Assembly: GCA_945952045.1 (NCBI GenBank)
Contig: CAMFHE010000027.1
Location: 1 to 64,000 of the forward strand
DNA from: an uncultured Rhizobium sp.
GTDB lineage: Bacteria; Pseudomonadota; Alphaproteobacteria; Rhizobiales; Rhizobiaceae
Direction of reading: 5' to 3'
DNA length: 64,000 nucleotides
The position numbers and the translations under genes were made by a program. The notes under the pieces were generated by a model, which was not told the DNA's origin, did not search any database, and worked only from the letters and a program-made list of their open reading frames with translations. Below, in pieces: positions 18,015 through 27,035 of the stretch; position 1 is the first letter of the stretch, and the number at the start of each line of letters is the position of its first letter.

Positions 18015-20168
18015 TCAGGCGGCGCGCGAGGCCTTGACCGAGGGATGATCGGGATCGGAGAGCAGGATCGGAGCCTCGTATCCGGCATTGGAAAGCTCGG
18101 TCAGCGCCTTGGCGAGCTTGCGCTCTTCCGGCTTCGGCATCGACAGGACGACATGGACCTCGCGATTGCGCGATACCCGCTCGATGGCATGGGCAGGCGC
18201 CGGACCGCATTCGACGACGACGCGGTCGTAAACTTCCGCCAGCGCATCGACGATCATCGACAGGCGTTCGGAGGCCCGCATCGCACCGAGGAAATCGGCG
18301 TTTCCTTGCGGAATGAAATGCGCCGTCGAGGCACGGTCGGAATGGATCGTCTGCGCAAAAGCTGCCTTGCCCTGCAAGAGATCGGTGATGCCCGGCAGCT
18401 TCGGGCCTGAGGCCATCAACCGGCTGGGGCAACCGGAACCGGTGAGATCGAGCAACACGGTATGCAGCCCCTCCTCGCCAAGGCGGCGCGCGAGCGCAAC
18501 GGTGGTCGCCGAGCCGGTATCGCCATCCGGCGACAGGCTGACGACGATCTTGCCGGGACGCGAAGCCAAAAGGGTGGCGACCGAGGCGATGGAAAATTCG
18601 TCTTCCTCTTCCGGCGCTTCAACCGGCGCGGCGGCAGCAGCCGGCAGTTCCTCCGGCTGGTCGGCGAGAAGGCTGACAGGCGCATCCTGCACCTCGTCTT
18701 CGCGGCGCTTCGCGATCACGGGTGCGGCGGGCGCCGCCGGCATTGCCGGGCCGACCGGCTTCAAGGCGCGACCGCTGAACAGCTCCATCAGCATGATGAC
18801 AACCGACGACAGGACGAAACCGGCGAGAGCCGCGACGATGACGATCGGCAGCACCTTGGGGAAATAGGGCTCCTGCGGATCGACGGCGTTGGAAACGATG
18901 CGGGCATCGGCCGGCGTCGAATTCTTGTCGATGCGCGAGGAAGCCTCGCGATAGCGGGCAAGATAGGTTTCCAGCAGCTGCCGCTGGGCGGCGGCCTCGC
19001 GCTCCAGAGCGTTCAGCTCCACCTCGTCGGTGCCGGCACGGGCCGAATCGGCTTTCAGGGCATTGAGCTGGCCGAGAAGCTGACGCTCGCGCATCTGCGC
19101 GACCTTGGCATCGTTCGTGAAGCCGGAAATGACCTTCTGGCCCTCTCGCTCGATCTGGGAGCGCACATCGGCAAGCTGGGCGCGCAGGCCCTTGATGCGC
19201 GGATGGCCGTCCATCAGCGAGGTCGAAAGATCGGAAATCTGCGCCTGAAGCTGCGACTGCGTTTCCTTGAGGCGCTGGATGATCTGCGCACCGGCGACAT
19301 CGGTCAGCGTGTCGAGCGAACGGCCGTCCTGCAGGGCGGCGCGGACATTTTCGGCGCGCGCTTCCGCAGCCGCCTTCTCGCCGCGCAGGCGGGTCAATTC
19401 GGTTGAGATATCGGCAAGCTGACGATTGACGAACGAGCCGCCTGTCGTCGGATCGCCGGTCGGCAGCAGATCGCGCGAGGCGCGGTAATCGGCGACCTTC
19501 TTTTCCGCTTCACGCACTTTTTCGCGCAAATTGGCGATCTCAGGCTCCAGCCAGCGCGCGGCCTCGGAATTGGTGTCGAGCTTGGCGCCGCTTTGCAGCG
19601 CCAGATAGACGCGCACCATCTCGTTCGGGACAGCCGCGGCGAGTTTCGGATCCTTCGAGGAGAACTGGATACCGATGACGCGCGACTTTTCCGCCTGGTA
19701 GACGGTCAGCCGGTCGGTGAATTCCTTGATGACCCGTTCCTCGGGCGCGAGATCGAGCGGATTGCTCTTGAGGCCGAGCAGCACCATGACATCGGAGATG
19801 GCCGACGGCTTGACGGTCGGGTCGAACTCCTCGCGCTCGTAGAGCTTGAGGTCGCGGGCCACCTGCTTGATCAGGTCCACGGATTGCAGGACCTGCACCT
19901 GGCTGGCGATGTTGAGATCGTCAAGCAACGGCTGGCCTTCGGCGGGCGCGCCCTGGTCGCCCTTCCCGCTATTGTAGGTCGGCGTGCGCTGCTCGATGAG
20001 AATGCGGCTTTCGCTGCGATAGGTCGGCGAAATCAGCCGCGCCCCGCCATAGGCCAGGATTGCGGCGGCGACGGTGATGGCGAGAACCTTGCCCTTTCTT
20101 TTCCAGATCGCCCGGAAAAGCTGGCCGAGATCGATATCGACATCCTGCTGATGATTTGCGCCCGACAT
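18015..20168 (-). CDS. Wzc/ExoP-like polysaccharide co-polymerase with degenerate kinase domain
   Basis: 717-residue inner-membrane protein controlling polysaccharide chain length and export. The N-terminal Wzz domain starts after a cytoplasmic segment (DLGQLFRAIWKRKGKV) and the first helix (about 27-47); a long periplasmic coiled-coil region with GNVR-type segments follows, then a second helix near 460-480. The C-terminal P-loop domain (about 555-717) has SPDGDTGSATTVAL where Walker A is expected, so the essential lysine is missing, and no tyrosine cluster is present at the C-terminus. It is probably not an active tyrosine kinase. The ATG at 20168 follows GGAG; upstream in-frame codons are unsupported. 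Confidence 0.9.
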   Translation of the reverse strand: MSGANHQQDVDIDLGQLFRAIWKRKGKVLAITVAAAILAYGGARLISPTYRSESRILIEQRTPTYNSGKGDQGAPAEGQPLLDDLNIASQVQVLQSVDLIKQVARDLKLYEREEFDPTVKPSAISDVMVLLGLKSNPLDLAPEERVIKEFTDRLTVYQAEKSRVIGIQFSSKDPKLAAAVPNEMVRVYLALQSGAKLDTNSEAARWLEPEIANLREKVREAEKKVADYRASRDLLPTGDPTTGGSFVNRQLADISTELTRLRGEKAAAEARAENVRAALQDGRSLDTLTDVAGAQIIQRLKETQSQLQAQISDLSTSLMDGHPRIKGLRAQLADVRSQIEREGQKVISGFTNDAKVAQMRERQLLGQLNALKADSARAGTDEVELNALEREAAAQRQLLETYLARYREASSRIDKNSTPADARIVSNAVDPQEPYFPKVLPIVIVAALAGFVLSSVVIMLMELFSGRALKPVGPAMPAAPAAPVIAKRREDEVQDAPVSLLADQPEELPAAAAAPVEAPEEEDEFSIASVATLLASRPGKIVVSLSPDGDTGSATTVALARRLGEEGLHTVLLDLTGSGCPSRLMASGPKLPGITDLLQGKAAFAQTIHSDRASTAHFIPQGNADFLGAMRASERLSMIVDALAEVYDRVVVECGPAPAHAIERVSRNREVHVVLSMPKPEERKLAKALTELSNAGYEAPILLSDPDHPSVKASRAA

Positions 20169-20298
20169 GGCGTACTCCAAACTATGAGATGCCGGGATCG
20201 TAAACGGACATGGTAACTCAACCGTTAAGACCGGCAACGTCACCGGCACCTCTCATCAGGGGCATCGAAAAGGGAAAAATTCACAGTCATTTACCCGG

Positions 20299-20312
20299 CA
20301 TTAACCTTAATG
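20299..20312. repeat. short inverted repeat in the divergent wzc-wza promoter region
   Basis: CATTAA and TTAATG arms flank a CC centre, about 50 bases before the start of the export lipoprotein gene and 130 bases before the divergent co-polymerase gene. It could be an operator; no regulator is identified. Confidence 0.35.
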
Positions 20313-20358
20313 GATCGATAACGGGCAGAACGAACACACGGTTTGGAGCACCAAGCGA

Positions 20359-20934
20359 ATGTCCTTCGCGACATCAAAACATGTCCTGGCATTGGCCTTT
20401 GCCGCGGCAACGGCAATCCTGCCCGGCTGCTCGACCTATAAGCCGGCGCCCAAGGCCTTCCACGAGGCGACGATCCAGCCCTATACGCTCGATGCCGGCG
20501 ACCGCCTGCGCATCACCGTTTTCGAGCAGGAAGGGCTGACCAATTCCTATACGGTCGATCAGGCCGGCTATATCGCTTTCCCGCTGATCGGCCAGATCCC
20601 GGCGCGCGGCCGTACGCTGCAGCAGCTCGAAGGCCTGATCGCGCAGAAGCTGCGCGGCGGATACCTGCGCGACCCCGACGTCAGCGTCGAGGTCGATCGC
20701 TACCGCTCGGTCTTCGTGATGGGTGAAGTCGGCCAGGCCGGCCAGTATTCCTACGTCCCCGGCATGACCGTGCAGAACGCCATCGCGGTCGCCGGCGGCT
20801 ACAGCCCACGCGCCTACCAGGGCAATGCAGACATAACCCGAAGAATAAACGGAGAAATTCTGACCGGCCGGGTATCGATTTCCGATCCCGTCATGGCCGG
20901 CGATACCATCTATGTCAGAGAACGGTTCTTCTGA
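20359..20934 (+). CDS. Wza-type polysaccharide export lipoprotein (OPX family)
   Basis: 191-residue outer-membrane export protein. A lipoprotein signal peptide ends in the lipobox LPGC (Cys near residue 24). The Poly_export domain begins at YTLDAGDRLRITVFEQEG and is followed by one SLBB-like segment (VMGEVGQAGQYSYVPGMTVQ). It is shorter than E. coli Wza (about 380 residues) and has no C-terminal amphipathic helix region, as in many rhizobial versions. It opens a run of five same-strand genes with tiny gaps or overlaps. Confidence 0.92.
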   Translation: MSFATSKHVLALAFAAATAILPGCSTYKPAPKAFHEATIQPYTLDAGDRLRITVFEQEGLTNSYTVDQAGYIAFPLIGQIPARGRTLQQLEGLIAQKLRGGYLRDPDVSVEVDRYRSVFVMGEVGQAGQYSYVPGMTVQNAIAVAGGYSPRAYQGNADITRRINGEILTGRVSISDPVMAGDTIYVRERFF

Positions 20935-20940
20935 CCGTCC

Positions 20941-22080
20941 ATGCCTTCTCCACAACGCCCCCTGCGCATCATCCACTGTTTTCGATCGCCAGTCGGCGGC
21001 ATCTTCAGGCATGTGCGCGATCTCGCCGAACAGCATGCGGGCGCCGGCCATCAGGTCGGCATCCTCTGCGACAGTTCGACGGGTGGGGAGCATGAGGAGC
21101 GGCTGTTCGAGCAGATAAGACCGCATCTCGCCCTCGGCCTCATCCGTCTTCCGATCCGGCGATCCATCTCGCCATCGGATATCGGAGCGCTGTGGACGAG
21201 CTACAAACAGATCAAGGCATTGCGGCCTGATGTTCTGCATGGTCATGGCGCCAAGGGTGGCGTTCTGGCCCGCATCATCGGCTCAGTCCTGCGGGTGAAC
21301 AGGTATTGCGTAGCCCGCTTTTATTCGCCGCATGGGGGCACCATGCATTTCGAGCCGCGCTCGCTGTCCGGTCAAACCGTACTGCGGCTCGAACGGCTGC
21401 AGGAACGTTTCGGAGACGCCCTCGTCTTCGTCTGCGACTACGAGCAGCAAACCTATGAGCGCAAGGTCGGAAAACCCATCCGGCTTTCGCGGCGCATCTA
21501 TAACGGCATTGGCGAAGACGAATTCGAGCCTGTGGCGCTCAGCGCCGATGCGGTCGATTTTCTCTATATCGGCATGTTGCGCGATCTGAAGGGGCCGGAC
21601 GTCTTTATCGATGCCTTCGTCCGCACCGAAGCGCTTGCCGGACGTCTCTTGCGCGCCAAAATCATCGGCGACGGGCCTGATCGCGACCGCTACGCAAAGA
21701 TGATCGTCGATCGCGGCTTGTCGGACCGCGTCTCCCTGATGCCGGCCATGCCGACGCGGCAGGCCTTTGCCCTGTCGCCGCGCGTCGTCGTTCCCTCGCG
21801 GGCGGAAGCCATGCCCTACATCGTTCTGGAAGCGCTGGCGGCCGGACGTGCGGTGATCGCCTCGCGCGTCGGCGGCATTCCCGAAGTGCTGGGCGCCGAG
21901 AGCCCGGCTTTGGCCATTCCGGGAGATGCCGCCGATCTGGCGCGCATCATGGCGCAGTCCCTTGACGATCCCGGCTGGCAACAGCGCGTCATGCCGCCGG
22001 CGGATGCATTCAAAAGCCGGTTCTCGGCAAAGGTCATGGCGCGTGACATGCTCGATTTCTATCGCCGGGTGCTCGCATAA
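20941..22080 (+). CDS. GT4-family glycosyltransferase
   Basis: 379-residue GT-B glycosyltransferase. The N-terminal acceptor domain opens with IIHCFRSPVGGIFRHVRDLA; the C-terminal nucleotide-sugar domain has FLYIGMLRDLKGPDVFIDAF and the EX7E-like motif in PSRAEAMPYIVLEALAAGR. It is cytoplasmic, adding a sugar to the lipid-linked repeat unit. The donor and linkage are unknown. It begins 6 bases after the export lipoprotein gene with no Shine-Dalgarno, suggesting translational coupling. Confidence 0.9.
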   Translation: MPSPQRPLRIIHCFRSPVGGIFRHVRDLAEQHAGAGHQVGILCDSSTGGEHEERLFEQIRPHLALGLIRLPIRRSISPSDIGALWTSYKQIKALRPDVLHGHGAKGGVLARIIGSVLRVNRYCVARFYSPHGGTMHFEPRSLSGQTVLRLERLQERFGDALVFVCDYEQQTYERKVGKPIRLSRRIYNGIGEDEFEPVALSADAVDFLYIGMLRDLKGPDVFIDAFVRTEALAGRLLRAKIIGDGPDRDRYAKMIVDRGLSDRVSLMPAMPTRQAFALSPRVVVPSRAEAMPYIVLEALAAGRAVIASRVGGIPEVLGAESPALAIPGDAADLARIMAQSLDDPGWQQRVMPPADAFKSRFSAKVMARDMLDFYRRVLA

Positions 22081-22232
22081 TCGCGCGCGTGCCAAAGCGG
22101 GACAACCTGCCGTAAGCGTTTCTTAGGGGCTTTTTGCTATCGATCGGATCATGCCGCTCGAATGCGCGATGCCGCGCCTTCGGGTTTCATGCAGGCCGGC
22201 GATACCGCCTGCAAACGGACCGGGTGGACGCG

Positions 22233-23798
22233 ATGAACCAAATCCAGAAGTCTGACGAATTCGATCTCGAAGCCATCCGCCAGCGGATCAAGGAAGAATC
22301 GGCCGCCGTGCGCGCCAGCGAGGCGCCGCCGGCCAGCGAAAGCGTGGCGCTCAATCCCTTCGCCCGCCAGATCGCCGAGCAGTTTCGCCAGACCAGCTAT
22401 ACGCCCAATCTGATCATCGGCCAGTTGCGGCTCATGGAATTCCTGTCGTTGCTGGCGATCGGCATGGGCATCCATGCCTGGTACAATCCCTGGCAATCGC
22501 CATTTTCGCCGCTGACGCTGCTGCTGATGTTCATCGGCGCCGGCGCGACAGTCGTCTTCCTGCATGCCATGGATACCTATCAGGTTCAGGCCCTGCGCGC
22601 TTCCTTCAAGACGCTGCCGAAGGTCATGACCGCCTGGGCCATTGCCTTTGGTTTGCTGGCGCTTGCGCTTTTCCTGTTGAAATCGGGCGGCGATCATTCG
22701 CGCCTGTGGTTCGTCGCCTGGTTCGTCACCGGAGCAATCTTCCTCACCGTCGAACGCAGCCTCGTTTCCTATGGCGTGCGCCACTGGGCACGCGACGGAA
22801 CCATGGAACGCCGCGCCGTCATCGTCGGCGGCGGTCAGTCTGCCAAGGACCTCATCCGCGCGCTGGAGCAACAGCCGGAAAACGATATCCGCATCTGCGG
22901 TATCTTCGACGATCGCAACGATACCCGCTCGCCGAACATGGTTGCCGGCTATCCCAAGCTTGGCACCGTCGCCGAACTCGTCGAATTCGCCCGCCTCGCC
23001 CGCATCGACATGCTGATCATTTCGTTGCCGCTGAGCGCCGAGGCGCGCATCCTGCAACTGCTGCGCAAGCTGTGGGTCCTGCCGCTCGACATTCGCCTCG
23101 CAGCCCATGCCAACAAGCTGCGCTTCCGTCCGCGCTCCTATTCCAAGGTCGGCGCGGTGCCGATGCTCGATATCTTCGACCGGCCGATCCGCGATTGGGA
23201 TTCGGTGGCGAAGCGCATCTTCGACATCACCTTCTCGGTGATCGCCCTGGCGCTGCTATGGCCGATCATGCTGGGCGCCGCCATTGCCGTGAAAGTCACC
23301 TCGAAGGGGCCGATCATCTTCATGCAGAAGCGTCACGGCTTCAACAACGAGATCATCAACGTCTTCAAGTTTCGCTCGATGTATACCGAGATGAGTGACC
23401 CGACGGCGCGAAACGCCGTGACCAAGAACGATCCGCGCGTCACGGCCGTCGGCCGTTTCATCCGCAAGACCTCGATCGACGAACTGCCGCAGATCTTCAA
23501 CGTGCTGCGCGGCGATCTCTCGCTGGTCGGCCCGCGCCCGCATGCGGTGCTCGCCCAGACGCATGAGCGTCTCTATGTCGATGTCGTCGAAGGCTATTTC
23601 GCCCGCCATCGCGTCAAGCCCGGCGTCACCGGCTGGGCGCAGATCAATGGCTGGCGCGGCGAAGTCGACAATGACGACAAGATCAAATACCGCACGGCCT
23701 ACGATCTCTATTACATCGAGAACTGGTCGCTGCTCTTCGATCTCAAGATCCTGTTCCTCACGCCTTTCCGTCTTCTGAACACGGAAAACGCCTATTGA
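22233..23798 (+). CDS. undecaprenyl-phosphate hexose-1-phosphate transferase (WcaJ/ExoY family)
   Basis: 521-residue initiating enzyme that moves a sugar phosphate from UDP-sugar to undecaprenyl phosphate. The N-terminal half has four membrane helices and a Rossmann-like CoA_binding_3 domain (RRAVIVGGGQSAKDLIRAL). The C-terminal half is the bacterial sugar transferase domain with KRIFDITFSVIAL, SIDELPQIFNVLRGDLSLVG and GVTGWAQINGWRG. I placed the start at the ATG at 22233 behind GGTGG; an in-frame extension to 22134 has no family similarity. Its stop overlaps the next start. Confidence 0.93.
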   Translation: MNQIQKSDEFDLEAIRQRIKEESAAVRASEAPPASESVALNPFARQIAEQFRQTSYTPNLIIGQLRLMEFLSLLAIGMGIHAWYNPWQSPFSPLTLLLMFIGAGATVVFLHAMDTYQVQALRASFKTLPKVMTAWAIAFGLLALALFLLKSGGDHSRLWFVAWFVTGAIFLTVERSLVSYGVRHWARDGTMERRAVIVGGGQSAKDLIRALEQQPENDIRICGIFDDRNDTRSPNMVAGYPKLGTVAELVEFARLARIDMLIISLPLSAEARILQLLRKLWVLPLDIRLAAHANKLRFRPRSYSKVGAVPMLDIFDRPIRDWDSVAKRIFDITFSVIALALLWPIMLGAAIAVKVTSKGPIIFMQKRHGFNNEIINVFKFRSMYTEMSDPTARNAVTKNDPRVTAVGRFIRKTSIDELPQIFNVLRGDLSLVGPRPHAVLAQTHERLYVDVVEGYFARHRVKPGVTGWAQINGWRGEVDNDDKIKYRTAYDLYYIENWSLLFDLKILFLTPFRLLNTENAY

Positions 23799-25042
23799 GC
23801 GCGCTAGCCGACCATACCGCCCTGAGCTTCCAGCCGCAGCGCGCCGCGTTGCGGCTGATCGGCTCGTTCATGGTCGGCTGCGGCGTCTTCTTGTCCGGCT
23901 TCGTCGTCTCGGAACCTGCGCCCTATGAACTGATCCATGTGGTGCTGGTCGGCGTCGGCTTTCTCGCCGGCTTGCGCATCTCGCGCAATGTCGCGCCGCT
24001 GCTGGCCCTGCTGCTCGTCTTCAATGTCGGCGGCATCCTCTCGCTGACCGTGATGGCCGATCTCGATGTCGGACCGCTTTATCTCGCGGTCTCTACCTTC
24101 CTGGCACTGACCTCGGTCTTTTACGCCGCCGTCATCGACGGCGACCCCTCAAAGTTGAAGGTTATCTTCAATGCCTGGGTGGTGGCGGCCGTCATCACCT
24201 CGTTGCTTGGTATTCTCGGCTATTTCCACGCCTTTCCCGGCTCGGAAATGTTCACCCGCTACGATCGCGCCATGGGCGCCTTCCAGGACCCCAACGTCTT
24301 CGGCCCCTTCCTGATCGCGCCGTCGCTCTATCTGATCTACGGGCTTCTCAACGGCCGGCCGCTCGAATCGCTGTGGCGGATCGGCGGACTGCTCGTGATC
24401 GTGCTCGGCATCTTCCTGTCGTTTTCCCGCGCCGCCTGGGCGCTGTTCCTGTTCTGCGCCTGCCTGATGGTGTTCATCATGCTGCTCAAGGAACGCACCG
24501 GCGCGTTCCGGCTGAAGATCCTCGTGCTTTCCCTGCTGGCCGTCATCGTGCTGTTCGGCGCAATCGTCGGCGCGATGCAATCGCAGAAGGTCTCGGATCT
24601 GTTTTCGAGCCGTGCCCAGCTAGAGCAGGATTACGATGCCGGCCACCTTGGCCGCTTCGAGCGCCATCGCATCGGCTTCCTGATGTCGATGGAACATCCT
24701 CTCGGCATCGGCCCGATGACCTTCAGCAAGATCTTCCCCGAGGACGAACACAATATCTGGCTGAAATCGCTGACCACCTACGGATGGATGGGCTTCGCCG
24801 CCTATATCACGATGATGATCTGGACCCTGGGCATGGGGTTCAAATATCTGCTGCGCCATCGCGAATGGCAGCCCTACCTGATGATCTCCTGGATTGTCAT
24901 TCTCGGCCATGTGCTGATCGGCAATGTCATCGATACCGATCACTGGCGCCATTTCTATCTGCTGCTCGGCATCCTCTGGGGCTGCGGGGCGCTTGAAAAA
25001 CGCTATCAAAAGAACCTCTCCCGGAGCGCTGCAATCCCATGA
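23795..25042 (+). CDS. Wzy/O-antigen ligase-like polysaccharide polymerase
   Basis: 415-residue inner-membrane protein with about ten to twelve helices and a long periplasmic loop near residues 275-325, the layout of Wzy_C (O-antigen ligase-like) proteins. FSRAAWALFLFCACLMV and RFERHRIGFLMSMEHPLGIG match the conserved RxxW-type and loop segments. It probably polymerises repeat units. The TTG start at 23795 overlaps the previous stop codon by 4 bases, so translation is coupled. Confidence 0.87.
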   Translation: MSALADHTALSFQPQRAALRLIGSFMVGCGVFLSGFVVSEPAPYELIHVVLVGVGFLAGLRISRNVAPLLALLLVFNVGGILSLTVMADLDVGPLYLAVSTFLALTSVFYAAVIDGDPSKLKVIFNAWVVAAVITSLLGILGYFHAFPGSEMFTRYDRAMGAFQDPNVFGPFLIAPSLYLIYGLLNGRPLESLWRIGGLLVIVLGIFLSFSRAAWALFLFCACLMVFIMLLKERTGAFRLKILVLSLLAVIVLFGAIVGAMQSQKVSDLFSSRAQLEQDYDAGHLGRFERHRIGFLMSMEHPLGIGPMTFSKIFPEDEHNIWLKSLTTYGWMGFAAYITMMIWTLGMGFKYLLRHREWQPYLMISWIVILGHVLIGNVIDTDHWRHFYLLLGILWGCGALEKRYQKNLSRSAAIP

Positions 25043-26295
25043 CCATTCACAAGGCGAGACAAGCCCTGTCGATCCTGCAGGTTCTGGAGCCGAGCGGTGG
25101 CGGTTCGGGCCGGCATTTCATCGATCTCTGCCGTGGTCTGAAGGACCGCGGTCACCGCGTTATCGCCGCCTATTCGCCTCTGAGGGCCGAAGAGCGGTTC
25201 GTTTCCGAATTGCTGGCGCTCGGCCTTGCCGGCGTGCGCGCCGTGCCGATGACCCGTGCGCCCGGTCCGGCCGATTTCAAGGCCTGGCGCATGCTGAACG
25301 CCATCATCCGCGATGACGGGCCTTTCGATGCGATCCATGCCCACAGTTCGAAGGCCGGCGCGCTAACCCGGCTGCGGTTTCCGGGCTCCGATATCCCACG
25401 CATCTACACGCCACATGCATTCCGCACCATGGATCCGACGCTTGGTCGCGCCGGGCGGCTCATCTTCGGTATGATCGAAAGCGTTCTCGGGCGGTTTTTC
25501 TCCGATCGGATCGTCTGCGTCTCGCAGGACGAACAGGCGCATGCCCGCACACTCGGCATTCCCTCGAAACGGTTGACCACCGTCGTCAACGGCGTGACCG
25601 CGCCGCCCGCTGGCCATGGACCGGCCCTGCGCGACCGCCTCGGCATCGCCCGCGATGCGCTTCTCTACGGTTTCGTCGGCCGGCTCTCGCATCAGAAAGC
25701 ACCGCATCGCCTGCTCGACGCCTTCGACCGCGTCGCCGGCGAGCAGCCCGATGCGCACCTGCTGATGATCGGCGCCGGTGAACTGGAAGACGACGTGCGC
25801 CGCCGCATCGCAGCCTCCCCTTTCGCCGACCGCATCCACCTCGAACCCGGAATCGCCGGCGCGCAAGCGATGGACGCCATCGATGCGCTGGTCATGCCCA
25901 GCCGCTACGAGGCGATGTCTTATGTCATGCTGGAAGCCGCAGCCGCCGGCAAGCCGATGATCCTCACCGATGTCGGCGGCGCCGGCTGTGTCCTCGAACA
26001 CGGCGTCAACGGCCTGCTCTTACCGAACACCGACTCACCCGATGCACTTGCCTCGGCGCTTGGCAAGTTTGCAAATCCCGAAACGCTTTTCGCCTTCACC
26101 GTCGAAGCGGAACGCCGCAAGCATCGCTATGCGCTGTCGGCGATGGTCGATGGGACGGAGGCTATCTATCGTGCGCTCGTGGCGCGGCCAAGCGGCGCGC
26201 GGGCATTGACCCATGCCGATCACGCCCTAGCTAAAAACTATGATCACCGCTGCTCACCTTCGCGCCGCCCGCGCCCTTCTTGGATTAACGATTGA
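25039..26295 (+). CDS. GT4-family glycosyltransferase
   Basis: 418-residue GT-B glycosyltransferase. VLEPSGGGSGRHFIDLCRGL opens the N-terminal domain; YGFVGRLSHQKAPHRLLDAF and PSRYEAMSYVMLEA mark the C-terminal donor domain. It starts with an ATGA overlap with the polymerase gene. The last 19 residues, rich in Arg, Ser and Pro, are read from DNA that also starts the next gene in another frame; this tail is not family-like and may be dispensable. It is the last transferase of the polysaccharide locus. Confidence 0.9.
   Translation: MTIHKARQALSILQVLEPSGGGSGRHFIDLCRGLKDRGHRVIAAYSPLRAEERFVSELLALGLAGVRAVPMTRAPGPADFKAWRMLNAIIRDDGPFDAIHAHSSKAGALTRLRFPGSDIPRIYTPHAFRTMDPTLGRAGRLIFGMIESVLGRFFSDRIVCVSQDEQAHARTLGIPSKRLTTVVNGVTAPPAGHGPALRDRLGIARDALLYGFVGRLSHQKAPHRLLDAFDRVAGEQPDAHLLMIGAGELEDDVRRRIAASPFADRIHLEPGIAGAQAMDAIDALVMPSRYEAMSYVMLEAAAAGKPMILTDVGGAGCVLEHGVNGLLLPNTDSPDALASALGKFANPETLFAFTVEAERRKHRYALSAMVDGTEAIYRALVARPSGARALTHADHALAKNYDHRCSPSRRPRPSWIND
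26206..26239 (+). promoter_or_regulatory. candidate promoter inside the glycosyltransferase gene for the small HTH gene
   Basis: TTGACC (26206-26211), 16 bases, then TAGCTA (26228-26233). The expected start point, 6 to 8 bases on, falls at or next to the ATG at 26240, so the transcript could be leaderless. No Shine-Dalgarno is seen before that ATG, which agrees. Confidence 0.45.
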
Positions 26296-26533
26296 AGAGA
26301 TCACGACACTCGCCGGCCTGTCCGCTGATGTCGTCGAACACGTGGAATCAGGACAGGAACGCGATATCGACATTCTGCGGCTGCTGCGAAACACGTTGGA
26401 GGAAAAGGGCGTTTCCTTCCTCGCCGATAATGACAGTATCGAAGGCGGCATCGGCGTGCGCCTTCGCCACCCTTCCCGCGCCGCCAATGACGGCATCCGT
26501 CCTGAAAACCTGAACGCCGCCAACGACGATTAA
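26240..26533 (+). CDS. small XRE-type helix-turn-helix protein
   Basis: 97 residues. The first 60 match a short HTH_3/XRE fold (MITAAHLRAARALLGLTIEE, then LAGLSADVVEHVESGQ), with a C-terminal basic and Asn-rich tail. The HTH start overlaps the glycosyltransferase gene by 56 bases in a different frame. No Shine-Dalgarno is present. Close relatives in rhizobia often begin with the same MITAAQ-like pattern. The target is unknown; by position it may act on the polysaccharide locus or on itself. Confidence 0.78.
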   Translation: MITAAHLRAARALLGLTIEEITTLAGLSADVVEHVESGQERDIDILRLLRNTLEEKGVSFLADNDSIEGGIGVRLRHPSRAANDGIRPENLNAANDD

Positions 26534-26621
26534 ATCAAGGCGCAATGTCCCACCAAAGTCCTGCCGGACTTCGGTAGCTATCTTTTCTTTGGAAAAGTGA
26601 TGGGGAAATCAAGGATTTAAA

Positions 26622-26698
<77 letters not shown>

Positions 26699-26846
26699 AC
26701 CCGCCTTAAAGGCTTGGGTTGTTTATGGCTTTCGGCCTTAAAGCGCAAGTCCCAAATTGCCGGCCTGGAGAAAAATACACAGGCGTTATTTTCGCAGGGA
26801 ACAAATTCCTGTTTGGCCAGTTGGGGCGTACAGGGAGGAAGTGACC

Positions 26847-27035
26847 ATGTCGTTCAATATCGATCCCAGTGCCTTCGAGCAGGAAACCTTGCGTCAGATT
26901 TGGCCGATACGCGACTTCTGCATGCAATATAATCTTGACCTCGACAATGAGCGCCGCCTGCGCTCGCTGTTTGGGGAATATGCGACGGCCGTCGAGTTGT
27001 TGATGAACCTGGAGCGTCGACCGCGATTCCGGTAA
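26847..27035 (+). CDS. small conserved hypothetical protein
   Basis: 62 residues, soluble, with alternating charged and aromatic residues (MSFNIDPSAFEQ at the start, LERRPRFR at the end) and no signal or membrane segment. GGGAGGAA lies just before the ATG at 26847, one of the best ribosome sites in the window, which supports translation. Function is unknown. It is divergent from the tRNA-Pro gene. Confidence 0.65.
   Translation: MSFNIDPSAFEQETLRQIWPIRDFCMQYNLDLDNERRLRSLFGEYATAVELLMNLERRPRFR

Noticed and set aside
20205-20240. CtrA-like boxes between the co-polymerase and export genes
   Set aside because: TAA-containing segments exist but do not match TTAA-N7-TTAA with correct spacing.
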